Source: Chloroflexota bacterium
GTDB lineage: Bacteria > Chloroflexota > Anaerolineae > Aggregatilineales > Phototrophicaceae
DNA: 62,451 bases
Assembly (NCBI GenBank): GCA_028873975.1
Contig: JAPPMO010000023.1
Coordinates: forward strand, 1-62,451
Direction of reading: 5' to 3'
Each line of letters opens with the position of its first letter. Position 1 is the first letter of the stretch. The position numbers and the translations under genes are program-made. The notes beneath the pieces are model-generated. The model made no database searches, had not been told where the DNA came from, and was given only the letters and a program-made list of their open reading frames with translations. This document shows, one piece after another, positions 1-7,497 of this stretch.

Positions 1-285
1 TATGAACTGGCTGCCTGTTAGATAATTTATCTCCACTAAATCGGGGGAAGTCCATAATGAGAATCAATACAAGGACAAACTGTAGGGGCGTTTCGGCGAA
101 ACGCCCGCAAAATATATTCCTCTGCTGGTTTTTCTCTGTGTCCTCTGTGTTCTCTGTAGTTAAATTTTTATTATTACTTTGTTGGATTTACATCTGCGTC
201 TCTGTGGTTATATTTAAGTTTGTATTATCTTCATTGCAGTGCATGTTATTTTGATGCGATTGCCCTGCTCCTTTAGGAGGATTCG
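1..285. other. Intergenic leader with repeat fragments
   Basis: No convincing gene. A 21-nt palindrome with 9-bp arms (GGGCGTTTC / GAAACGCCC) lies at 86-106 and matches the core of the MITE-like family seen complete at 41279-41486. Runs of the CTCTGTG type occur at about 133-167 and 192-210. The sequence TTTTGATGCGATTGCCCTG at 249-267 is the terminal motif of a second dispersed family. A short open frame across 57-254 consists mostly of these repeats and is not called as a gene. Confidence 0.6.
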
Positions 286-1524
286 ATGTCGATCGTCATC
301 CGCGGGATCCAAAGTCATGATCTGCGCTTCGCGCTGGAAGCAGGCGCCGGCGCCGACAGCGTACATTCCAACCCGCAGTATTCATACGCCGTGACGCAAC
401 TCCAGACGAGCGGCGCACTGACTGGCACTGGTTTAGCTTTTACCCTGGGCGGGGGAAACGACTTGGTCTGCCGCGCCATCGACGAGCTGGCGGGTGTGCT
501 GGTCGGCCGCGAAATTGAAGCGTTGATGGCTGAGTTTGGGGGCGTCTACGCGCTCATGCTGGAACATCCGCAGTATCGCTGGCTGGGTCCCCACAAGGGC
601 GTTGTGCATCTGGCGCTGTCGTCGATCGTCAACGCCTGCTTCGACCTGTGGGCGAAGGCGCGGGACCTGCCCCTGTGGCGGCTGCTGCTGGACTTGAGGC
701 CGGAGCAAGTGCTGGCGACGCTGCATCTGCGCTACCTCGAAGACGCGCTGAGCGCGGAAGAGGCATTGGCGCTGCTGCGAAGCGAACACAGGCAGCGCGA
801 TCAGCGGATGGACATTATTGAAGGGGGTTATCCCGGCTACGACACATCAATTGGCTGGATTCAATACTCCGATGACACCATTAAAGAGAAGTTGGTCAAA
901 TCGATGGATCAGGGTTTCGGCGCGGTCAAACTCAAGGTCGGCTCGGATGACCCGGCGCGCGACATCCGCCGCGCCTTCCTGGTCCGCGAAACCGTCGGCG
1001 ACGACGCCCGCGTCATGCTTGATGTCAATCAACAATGGACCTTGCCGCAAGCGCTGGACATGTGCCAGAAACTGCGCGGGATGAACCCCTACTGGATTGA
1101 AGAACCCACCCACCCCGACGATGTGCTGGCCCATCAGGCGCTGGCGCGGGCCATCGCGCCGATGAAGCTGGCAATCGGCGAGCACCTGCCCAACCAGATC
1201 ATGTTCAAGAACTATCTCCAAGCCGGTGCCGCGGGATTCCTGCAGCCGGATTGCGTGCGGCTCGGCGGCGTCAGCGAATTCATCACGGTGAGTCTCATGG
1301 CGCGCAAGTACGGTATACCGATCGTGCCGCATGTCGGCGACATGGGCCAGATCCACCAGCATCTGGCGCTCTTCAATCACATCGCCTTGGGTCACGAAGC
1401 GATCTTCCTGGAATACATTCCGCATCTGCGGGGGCATTTCACGCATCCAGCGCGCGTGGAAGGCGGCGTCTATGCAAGCCCGCAAGAGCCGGGCAACAGT
1501 TCTGATCTGAAGGCGCTTGGCTGA
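286..1524 (+). CDS. Enolase-superfamily sugar-acid dehydratase, L-fuconate dehydratase-like
   Basis: 412 residues, a normal length for the mandelate racemase/fuconate dehydratase branch of the enolase superfamily. These enzymes abstract the proton alpha to a sugar-acid carboxylate and release water, giving a 2-keto-3-deoxy acid. Visible residues are the KxK acid-base motif (AVKLKVG, K215/K217), metal ligands D246 (LDVNQQW), E272 (WIEEP) and E299 (IGEH), and the catalytic H349 in IVPHVGDMG. Their spacing follows L-fuconate dehydratase very closely, as does the C-terminal EYIPHLRGHF stretch. The start is fixed by TAGGAGG about 7 nt upstream. It stands alone on the plus strand, convergent with the nucleoside hydrolase and next to two sugar transporters, so a role in deoxysugar or sugar-acid catabolism is likely. 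The family call is firm; the exact substrate is not. Confidence 0.88.
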   Translation: MSIVIRGIQSHDLRFALEAGAGADSVHSNPQYSYAVTQLQTSGALTGTGLAFTLGGGNDLVCRAIDELAGVLVGREIEALMAEFGGVYALMLEHPQYRWLGPHKGVVHLALSSIVNACFDLWAKARDLPLWRLLLDLRPEQVLATLHLRYLEDALSAEEALALLRSEHRQRDQRMDIIEGGYPGYDTSIGWIQYSDDTIKEKLVKSMDQGFGAVKLKVGSDDPARDIRRAFLVRETVGDDARVMLDVNQQWTLPQALDMCQKLRGMNPYWIEEPTHPDDVLAHQALARAIAPMKLAIGEHLPNQIMFKNYLQAGAAGFLQPDCVRLGGVSEFITVSLMARKYGIPIVPHVGDMGQIHQHLALFNHIALGHEAIFLEYIPHLRGHFTHPARVEGGVYASPQEPGNSSDLKALG

Positions 1525-1557
1525 GCGTTAACCAGCGCCAGCGCGCCCCTCACCAGG

Positions 1558-2463
1558 TCATCGCGTCAGCCGCTCAATCAAGAAATCTTCGAAGCCTTTA
1601 ACATCAACATCGAGCGCGACCCGGGCATTCTCGGGCCAGTCGGCATCCGGCGCGCGCATGAAGGTCACGCCCGCCGCAAAGCGCCCGCCCGTTTCCACGT
1701 CTACATGCAGCGGTGTAAAGCTGAGCAGTTCCGGTCGGATCACGGCCGCCATCGCCAAGGGATCGTGCATATAGGTCCAGCCACGCGGCGCGAAATATGA
1801 ATAGGAGTCAATCTGGTCGGCCACCGCCTGATGGAAGCGCGTGCCGGCCTCGCGTATCCGCGCCGAGCTATCGCGCGTAACCCGCACTTGGGTGGTGACA
1901 TCAAGCGGGATCAGCGTGATGGGCGCGCCGGAGCTGAAGACGATATGCGCGGCTTCCGGATCGCTGACGATGTTGTACTCGCCGTAATCGATATAGACAT
2001 CGGCCGAGCGCTGGAAAGCGCCGCCCATGATGGTCAGCCCGGCCAGGTTTTGCGCCAGGCGCGGCTCTTGACGAAAAGCCAGGGCGGCGTTGGTCAAGGG
2101 TCCGATGCAAAGCAGATGAATCCGCCCGGGGTTGTCCATCACGCTGCGGACGATGAAATTGACGGCGAACTCCGCTGCCGGTTGCAGAGCCTCGTCCTCC
2201 GCTTCCAGGAAGCGGCGTCCTTCGTGCGCGCCCGAATAGATCGGACGGTCGCCGAGCAGGGGAGCGGCCGCGCCCATCGTCACCGGCACATCGCCGCGTC
2301 CGCGCATGCGCAAGAGCTTCATCGCCATGCGCGCTCTCATCAGCACATCGCCGTAGACGCAGGTCACGCCCGCAAGCTCGATCTCGGGCGAGTTGAGCAA
2401 GAGCGCCAAGGCGACTAAGTCGTCGACGTCGGTGCCGATATCGGTATCAAATATGACTTTCAT
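1558..2463 (-). CDS. Inosine/uridine-preferring nucleoside hydrolase
   Basis: 301 residues. The N-terminal DTDIGTDVDDLVAL is the calcium-binding DxDxxxDD signature of IUNH-family nucleoside hydrolases, which cleave the N-glycosidic bond of ribonucleosides to ribose and base. Other family landmarks are LLCIGPLTNAALAF, the IMGGAF segment and a C-terminal MHDPLA motif that carries the last Ca2+-binding Asp and the general-acid His. GAGAGG lies about 7 nt before the ATG. It is the last gene of a minus-strand run after a sugar ABC transporter (about 60 nt gap), so the transporter may import nucleosides or ribosides. Family assignment is secure; base specificity cannot be read from the sequence. 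Confidence 0.9.
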   Translation of the reverse strand: MKVIFDTDIGTDVDDLVALALLLNSPEIELAGVTCVYGDVLMRARMAMKLLRMRGRGDVPVTMGAAAPLLGDRPIYSGAHEGRRFLEAEDEALQPAAEFAVNFIVRSVMDNPGRIHLLCIGPLTNAALAFRQEPRLAQNLAGLTIMGGAFQRSADVYIDYGEYNIVSDPEAAHIVFSSGAPITLIPLDVTTQVRVTRDSSARIREAGTRFHQAVADQIDSYSYFAPRGWTYMHDPLAMAAVIRPELLSFTPLHVDVETGGRFAAGVTFMRAPDADWPENARVALDVDVKGFEDFLIERLTR

Positions 2464-2526
2464 TGTTTTCCTCTCAGTTGTCAGCGTAAATGATCAAGCG
2501 AAGCGCGCGCAAAGTTGCTTGCGGCG

Positions 2527-3393
2527 TCAGCCCTTTAACCCGGAGCCCAGGATACCGCCGACATAATAGCGCTGGAAGGGCAAGATCAAGAGGACCGGAA
2601 CCAGCATCGCCAGTGTGGAACTGGCGAACATCTGCTCCCACAGACTAACTTGCTGTTCGATGCCGATGATAGACACCGCGACCTGCACCACCCGCAGTTC
2701 CGGATCTGGCGCTACCAGCAGGGGCCAGAAAAAGTTGTTCCATTGGCCCAGGAACAAGATCACCCCGGCGCTGATCAAAGCGGGCTTGGAGATGGGCAAG
2801 ATGATCCGTGTAAAGACCTGAAGCCAGGTCGCGCCATCAACCCGCGGCGCGTCGATCAAGTCTTGCGGGATCTCGGCGAAGAACTGTCGGAACAGAAAGA
2901 TGATAATGCCATTCGCCAAGCCCGGTACGATGAGACCCTGCCAGGTGCTCAGCCAGCCCAGGTCCCGCACCAGCACGAAGGAGGGGATGATCGTCAGATC
3001 ACCGGGGATCATAAAGCTGAAGATGACCAGCGCAAAAAGGAAATTCTTGGCGCGGAACTTCAAGCGCGCGAAAGCGAAGCCGGACATCGCCCCGACAGCG
3101 ATCCCAAAGACCACCGTCACCGCGCCCAGGAAAAAGGTGTTCAAGAGAGCCCGTCCGAAGTCTTTCTCGAATATAGCCTGGTAGCCCTCCAGGGTGAAAT
3201 CGGCCGGGAAGAAGGCTCGCCAGGAAAAGGGCAGGACGTTCTTCCACACGGTCTCGCGCGTGGTAAAGGACGAGGCGACGATCCAGGAGATCGGCAAGAT
3301 GATGGCAATCGCGATCGCGATCAACAGGACGTAGAGCAAGATGTAGCGGCGCGCTTTGCGCAGCCGCATGAGGGACGCATGATTCCAGTTCAT
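2527..3393 (-). CDS. Carbohydrate ABC transporter permease, MalG type
   Basis: 288 residues with about six hydrophobic membrane spans. The cytoplasmic EAA loop, EIPQDLIDAPRVDGATWL, is the site where the ATPase subunit docks. The short cytoplasmic N-terminus followed directly by the first membrane span is typical of the second (MalG-like, CUT1) permease of an importer. It lies downstream of the MalF-type permease (about 75 nt) and upstream of the nucleoside hydrolase in one minus-strand operon. No ATPase gene is present, so it probably shares an MsmX/UgpC-like ATPase encoded elsewhere. The substrate is unknown; a sugar or nucleoside is likely from context. Confidence 0.9.
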   Translation of the reverse strand: MNWNHASLMRLRKARRYILLYVLLIAIAIAIILPISWIVASSFTTRETVWKNVLPFSWRAFFPADFTLEGYQAIFEKDFGRALLNTFFLGAVTVVFGIAVGAMSGFAFARLKFRAKNFLFALVIFSFMIPGDLTIIPSFVLVRDLGWLSTWQGLIVPGLANGIIIFLFRQFFAEIPQDLIDAPRVDGATWLQVFTRIILPISKPALISAGVILFLGQWNNFFWPLLVAPDPELRVVQVAVSIIGIEQQVSLWEQMFASSTLAMLVPVLLILPFQRYYVGGILGSGLKG

Positions 3394-3468
3394 GTCGCAC
3401 CGCTTGAGTGGATCTGTCTCTTGCTTCCTCTGTTCATTCCTGCGCGCATCGGAGGCTGCTGAAAGCGG

Positions 3469-4350
3469 TTAATGCCGCGGACGCAGCACGATGAATTCCA
3501 CCGCGACAAAGACTACAACGACAATGAGCAAGACTGAAATAATGGCTGACGCGATCCCGATGTCGCCATAAACCAAGCCGCGTCGATAGGCTTCGTACAT
3601 GACCAAATGAGTGGAAAGCTGAGGTCCGCCGCGCGTGATCAGATATATGGGCGCAAACAAGGTGAAGTTCACCACCGTGTCCGAAACCAGCACAAAGGCG
3701 ATGATACGGCGCAGCAGCGGCAGCTTGATCGAGATGAAGGTTCGCAGGCTGCCAGCGCCGTCCACATGCGCGGATTCCAGGACATCGGAAGAAATCCCCT
3801 GCAAGCCAGCCAGGAAAAATAGACTCCAATAAGGAACGCCTATCCAACTGATGATGCCGATGATTGACCAAAGCGCCTGGCTCGGATGCTGCAAAAACGG
3901 CTGGCGCGGCAATCCCAAGGTGCGGATGATGCCGTTGATCAAACCGTAATTGGGATCCAGCGCCAATCCCCAGGCGATGGCTGTGACATTCATGGAGATG
4001 GCGACCGGCACCAGATAGATGGCGCGGAATACCGCAATGCCCGGCACGCGCTGGTTGATCAATTCCGCCAGCAAGAGCGCCAAGCCAACTTGCAGCGGGT
4101 TCACCACCAGGCTGAATACCATTGTCGTCTTGAAGGAGCCCCAAACCACCGGGTCCTCAAAGACCGCGATGAAATTATTCAGCCCGACGAACTTGCGCGC
4201 CCCCGCCAGACTCAGCGAATTGGTATAAAGCGCTTCTTCAAAGCCGAGGACGATCGGTATGTAGCGGAAGACGATCAACAAGATGATGGCGGGCGCCAGG
4301 AAGAAAGCCGGCGTCCACCGTTCCAGGCGCAGCTTGTTCAGCACGGTCAT
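3469..4350 (-). CDS. Carbohydrate ABC transporter permease, MalF type
   Basis: About 293 residues and six membrane spans, with the EAA loop GISSDVLESAHVDGAGSL. It is the first permease of the CUT1 importer whose binding protein lies directly upstream. The frame can be extended to a GTG at 4380, but that codon sits in the loop of a strong hairpin (4360-4391). The internal ATG at 4350 gives the usual MalF-like N-terminus, and GGAG is close before it, so I prefer 4350. The membrane topology and EAA motif make the family secure. Substrate is not determinable. Confidence 0.87.
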   Translation of the reverse strand: MTVLNKLRLERWTPAFFLAPAIILLIVFRYIPIVLGFEEALYTNSLSLAGARKFVGLNNFIAVFEDPVVWGSFKTTMVFSLVVNPLQVGLALLLAELINQRVPGIAVFRAIYLVPVAISMNVTAIAWGLALDPNYGLINGIIRTLGLPRQPFLQHPSQALWSIIGIISWIGVPYWSLFFLAGLQGISSDVLESAHVDGAGSLRTFISIKLPLLRRIIAFVLVSDTVVNFTLFAPIYLITRGGPQLSTHLVMYEAYRRGLVYGDIGIASAIISVLLIVVVVFVAVEFIVLRPRH

Positions 4351-4359
4351 GCTCCGAGC

Positions 4360-4391
4360 GGCAAGCCGGGGAATTGACACCCCGGCTTGCC
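4360..4391 (-). promoter_or_regulatory. Intercistronic hairpin between binding-protein and permease genes
   Basis: GGCAAGCCGGG at 4360-4370 pairs perfectly with CCCGGCTTGCC at 4381-4391, leaving a 10-nt loop. It lies in the gap between the binding-protein stop (4411) and the permease ATG (4350). No U-run follows, so it looks like an mRNA-stabilising or partial-termination element that would keep binding-protein transcript in excess over permease transcript, as known for malE-malF. The structure is seen; the role is inferred. Confidence 0.6.
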
Positions 4392-4410
4392 CCTTACCGG
4401 GAAGATAAAT

Positions 4411-5685
4411 CTATTCCCGGTATTTGTCCATTTCGCGCTCGATGCGGCCCGCCGCCTGGCTTAGCGTTTCGGCGACATCGGCGCCGTTGCGGATGTCCTC
4501 AAAGGCGTCGGAGAGAATCTCTTCATATTCGAGATAACCCACAGTCAGCGGCCTGGGCGTCACGTAAGGCGCTTCGCCCGCCGCCACAACAAAAGCCTGG
4601 TTGGGGAATTCGGCATTGGCGGGATCTTCGGCGAATTCGGCCAGCATCTCTTCGTGAGCTGGCCAGACGCCCCAGAAATCAAACCAGATGCGCCCGGCTT
4701 CGGGCGAGCTGGCGAAGGCGACGAAAGCCGCGGCTTCCTCGGCATGTTCGCTATTGGGGTTGACGCCCAGATGCCAGCTATCGCCCGGCACGGTGACCTC
4801 GCCGCCGTCCCAATAGGGATGCGGCGCGACGCCCCAGTCAAAGTCCAGCGGATTATTGATGAATTGGTTGATCATCCAGCCGCCGTCAACATAGATGCCC
4901 AGCTGGCTGTTGCGGAACAACTCGCCGGAGCTGATGCCGCCCTGTGGCGAGACGTTCAAGGTATTGTGCAGGTCGGAGAACCAGGTGAAGGCTTTGACCC
5001 AGTCGTCGGAATCAATGATCCCCTCGACGGTCAAGCCGTCCTCGCCCAGCACCGCCGTGGGCAAGCTCTCCGGGATGGGCTGCAGCTGATAGATGCGATT
5101 GTACTGGCCGAATTGCAGACCCCAGACATCGTTGACGCCGTCGCTGTCGGCGTCGCTGGCCAGCGCTTGAGCCGCCTCAGTCACTTGTTCCCAGGTCCAG
5201 CGTTCATCGGGGGCGGGCGGCGCGATGCCAGCCGCTTCCATCAGCGCCGTGTTGTAATACAGGACCTGGGCGGAATTCCAGATCGGCGGCGCCAGCAGAT
5301 GCCCGTTATAGATGCTCGAGGTATGCAAGGCATCCACCCAGCCGTCGACCTGCTCGGCCGGGATGGCGTCGTCCAGCGGCAGCAGCCAGCCGCGGAAGCC
5401 GTAAGACGCTACCACAGGCGCGTCCACGCTGACGATGTCCGGTTCGGAACTGCCGGATCCCAAGCGAATCTGATTCTGCTGGAAGACTTCGCGGAAGGAT
5501 ACTTTATCCACGCGAACGGTGATATGCGGATTGTATTCGGTGAACCTGGCAGCGACTTCCTCCGCGCCGGGCAAGTCGGTGATCCAACTCAATTCCACCG
5601 CGTCCTGGCTCGTGACCGCAGTGGCCGCCAGCAGCAAGATCAAGAGCGAGAGTCCAAACAGCCTGAGAGCTTTACGAACAAACAT
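4411..5685 (-). CDS. Extracellular sugar-binding protein of ABC transporter (SBP family 1)
   Basis: 424 residues. A hydrophobic N-terminal signal (about residues 10-27, LFGLSLLILLLAATAV) precedes a mature domain that starts with VELSWITDLPG, followed by the PDIVSVDA hinge segment and an FVAFASSPEAGRIWFDFWG segment near the C-terminus, all typical of CUT1 solute-binding proteins. There is no cysteine in a lipobox position, so it is predicted to be cleaved by signal peptidase I rather than lipidated. AAAGGA lies about 8 nt before the ATG. It is the first gene of the operon 5685-1558. The binding specificity is unknown. Confidence 0.88.
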   Translation of the reverse strand: MFVRKALRLFGLSLLILLLAATAVTSQDAVELSWITDLPGAEEVAARFTEYNPHITVRVDKVSFREVFQQNQIRLGSGSSEPDIVSVDAPVVASYGFRGWLLPLDDAIPAEQVDGWVDALHTSSIYNGHLLAPPIWNSAQVLYYNTALMEAAGIAPPAPDERWTWEQVTEAAQALASDADSDGVNDVWGLQFGQYNRIYQLQPIPESLPTAVLGEDGLTVEGIIDSDDWVKAFTWFSDLHNTLNVSPQGGISSGELFRNSQLGIYVDGGWMINQFINNPLDFDWGVAPHPYWDGGEVTVPGDSWHLGVNPNSEHAEEAAAFVAFASSPEAGRIWFDFWGVWPAHEEMLAEFAEDPANAEFPNQAFVVAAGEAPYVTPRPLTVGYLEYEEILSDAFEDIRNGADVAETLSQAAGRIEREMDKYRE

Positions 5686-5771
5686 TGTTTTTCCTTTCGA
5701 GAACTAAGACTTGCGATATAGATTCCAGATTTTCGGCACGGCGCCTCCTGTTCCATCCCATCATTGGGCAT

Positions 5772-5780
5772 AGTATAACA
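5772..5780 (-). promoter_or_regulatory. Candidate extended -10 promoter for the minus-strand sugar ABC operon
   Basis: Read on the minus strand the site is TGTTATACT, an extended -10 (TGn plus TATACT). A weak -35-like TTGGCA lies 19 nt upstream. It sits about 87 nt before the binding-protein ATG at 5685. The match is by eye only. Confidence 0.4.
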
Positions 5781-5814
5781 ACGACGAACCAGCCTCTGCC
5801 AAAAAACAAGTAGA

Positions 5815-5845
5815 GGGTAGTGTATCGAAGTCGGTTGAAATTCCA
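5815..5845 (+). repeat. Solo terminal repeat of MITE-like family A
   Basis: GGGTAGTGTATCGAAGTCGG followed by TTGAAA matches the left end of the complete elements at 41279 and 42668. No right end is seen before 6152, so only a fragment remains. The divergent gap 5686-6152 otherwise holds the two promoters, a run of the CTTTGTG type near 5935-5957 and no gene. Confidence 0.6.
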
Positions 5846-6004
5846 ATGAGCCGCATTTAGTTTCACCACAGGTCGCGTAGACACTGACCGTCAAGGCGCG
5901 AAGGGCACAAGAATTTCAGGAAATGACTTAGTGTTCTTTGTGCCTTTGTGGTGAATTATAGGTGTGATATTTTCTGAATCCGCCGCTGTCATGGCAAGCC
6001 AATT

Positions 6005-6033
6005 TTGCGCCGCAATGTCTTAACCGATATAAT
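6005..6033 (+). promoter_or_regulatory. Candidate sigma-70-type promoter for the plus-strand sugar ABC operon
   Basis: TTGCGC at 6005-6010 and a consensus TATAAT at 6028-6033 are separated by exactly 17 nt. The expected start would leave a leader of about 110 nt before the binding-protein ATG at 6153, which carries its own GAGGGAGAGA ribosome-binding site. Seen by eye; a perfect -10 with ideal spacing makes it one of the better candidates in the window. Confidence 0.5.
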
Positions 6034-6152
6034 GCAAGATAAGTTGGACGTTCGTCTATCGATGCTGGGCTATTGCCTTGACCACGCCGCCAAAGCGCGA
6101 CGTTCAAACTTGAGTACGATATCCAAGTTTATATCTGAGAGGGAGAGATCTA

Positions 6153-7385
6153 ATGAAGGTTTCAAAACGTATTGTCATGCTTCTTGTCCTGCTGTTCCTC
6201 CTAAGCATGGGCTTCGCCGCGCAAGCGCAGGATACGACGATCTCGTTCCTGACGCCGCCCTGGGGCGTCCCGCCCGACGAAGACGCGCTGAACGCATTCA
6301 TGGAAGAGAGCGGCATCACAGTCGAAATTCAGCCCGTGCAGCTGGCTGATCTCTTCAGCCGCGTGCAGGTTTCCGCGGCGGCCGGGCAAGCGCCAGCGGA
6401 TGTCATCTTTATCACCGAAGAAGGACCTTCCAATATCGTCGCCACCGGCAATCTCATGGGCTTGAATGACTTCGTCGCCCGCGGCGATCTGCCCATGAAC
6501 GATCTGGATCACATGGGCTTCTGGACCCTTGATGACGAGCTCTATGTCGTGCCCACATACCAGCAGTTGGTCATGATGGATTACAACGCGGCCAGCCTGG
6601 CGGAAGCCGGCATCGACGCCCCGCCGACCACCTGGGCGGAACTGCACGAGCAAGCCGTCGCCATCCGCGAGGCCGGCGTCGACGACCATCCGATAGCCTT
6701 TGGCGCCATCAATTGGTCCTGGTGGCTGATGGCGCTGAGCATGGGCGATCCCATGTTTGACGAGGACCTCAACCCGGTCTTCGCCGATGAAGGCAGCAAA
6801 GCGCGGGAAGCTATGGCGCTGCTCAAGACCTTCTTTGATGACGAGCTGATCAGCCCCGAAATCCTGGCTGGCAGCATCAACCAGCACGGTCTCTTCTGGA
6901 GCGGCGTTGGCGTCTTCCATCAAGCCTGGCAAGGCTCGCTGGCCGTCGCCAACAATCCCGACAGCTCCGCGCAGGCCCCCGATACCGAATACCTGGTGCT
7001 GCCGGAAGAGGGCAATACCTGGACCTTCCACGCCGGACTGGGCATCGCGCTTGATAGCGAGAACGCCGACGCCGCCTGGGAGTTCATCAAGTGGTATATC
7101 AGCGAAGGCACACAGACCGCCATCTACAATGCCTACGGGCTCTATCCTTCGCGGCCGTCGGTGGCCGCCGCACTCAACGAAGAGGGCGTGATCCAGGGCT
7201 ACGATGAAATTGTTGAACAGGGCATGCACGTGCACGAGTTGCCGCGCTTCACGCTCTGGTGGGGTCCCTGGGCGGCGACGGTCAGCGAAACCATCCTGGA
7301 AGCCATGCAGACCGGCATGGATGCCGACGCCGTCATCGATTCCCTGGCTGAAGCCTGGAACGAGCTCAAGGACGAATACGAGTAG
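6153..7385 (+). CDS. Extracellular sugar-binding protein of ABC transporter (SBP family 1)
   Basis: 410 residues with a classic signal peptide (K-rich start, IVMLLVLLFLLSMGFA core, AQAQ cleavage region). The mature protein shows the SBP1 layout: an N-terminal QPVQLADLFSRVQVSAAAG segment, a PADVIFITEEGP hinge strand and a C-terminal AWEFIKWYISEG helix. No lipobox Cys is present. A good Shine-Dalgarno (GAGGGAGAGA) precedes the ATG. It heads a plus-strand operon with two permeases and runs divergently from a similar transporter, so this is a second importer with a different, unknown sugar ligand. Confidence 0.9.
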   Translation: MKVSKRIVMLLVLLFLLSMGFAAQAQDTTISFLTPPWGVPPDEDALNAFMEESGITVEIQPVQLADLFSRVQVSAAAGQAPADVIFITEEGPSNIVATGNLMGLNDFVARGDLPMNDLDHMGFWTLDDELYVVPTYQQLVMMDYNAASLAEAGIDAPPTTWAELHEQAVAIREAGVDDHPIAFGAINWSWWLMALSMGDPMFDEDLNPVFADEGSKAREAMALLKTFFDDELISPEILAGSINQHGLFWSGVGVFHQAWQGSLAVANNPDSSAQAPDTEYLVLPEEGNTWTFHAGLGIALDSENADAAWEFIKWYISEGTQTAIYNAYGLYPSRPSVAAALNEEGVIQGYDEIVEQGMHVHELPRFTLWWGPWAATVSETILEAMQTGMDADAVIDSLAEAWNELKDEYE

Positions 7386-7411
7386 AGCGTATTGTCAACC
7401 CCACCCCCCAA

Positions 7412-7437
7412 CCCCTCCCCGAAGCATCAGGGAGGGG
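7412..7437 (+). promoter_or_regulatory. Hairpin after binding-protein gene
   Basis: CCCCTCCC (7412-7419) pairs with GGGAGGGG (7430-7437). It lies 27 nt after the binding-protein stop and before the first permease, the same position as the hairpin in the opposite operon. It may limit read-through into the permeases. It belongs to the C-rich repeat family also seen at 39555-39680. Confidence 0.5.
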
Positions 7438-7497
7438 GAGCGCAAAGTCCGCGCAATTTTCAGTCTGGCGACTCGTTATGGATGACCGGGTCCGCAA

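Noticed and set aside
57..254. Short gene at the left end
   Set aside because: Its sequence is made of dispersed repeat fragments, with no ribosome-binding site.
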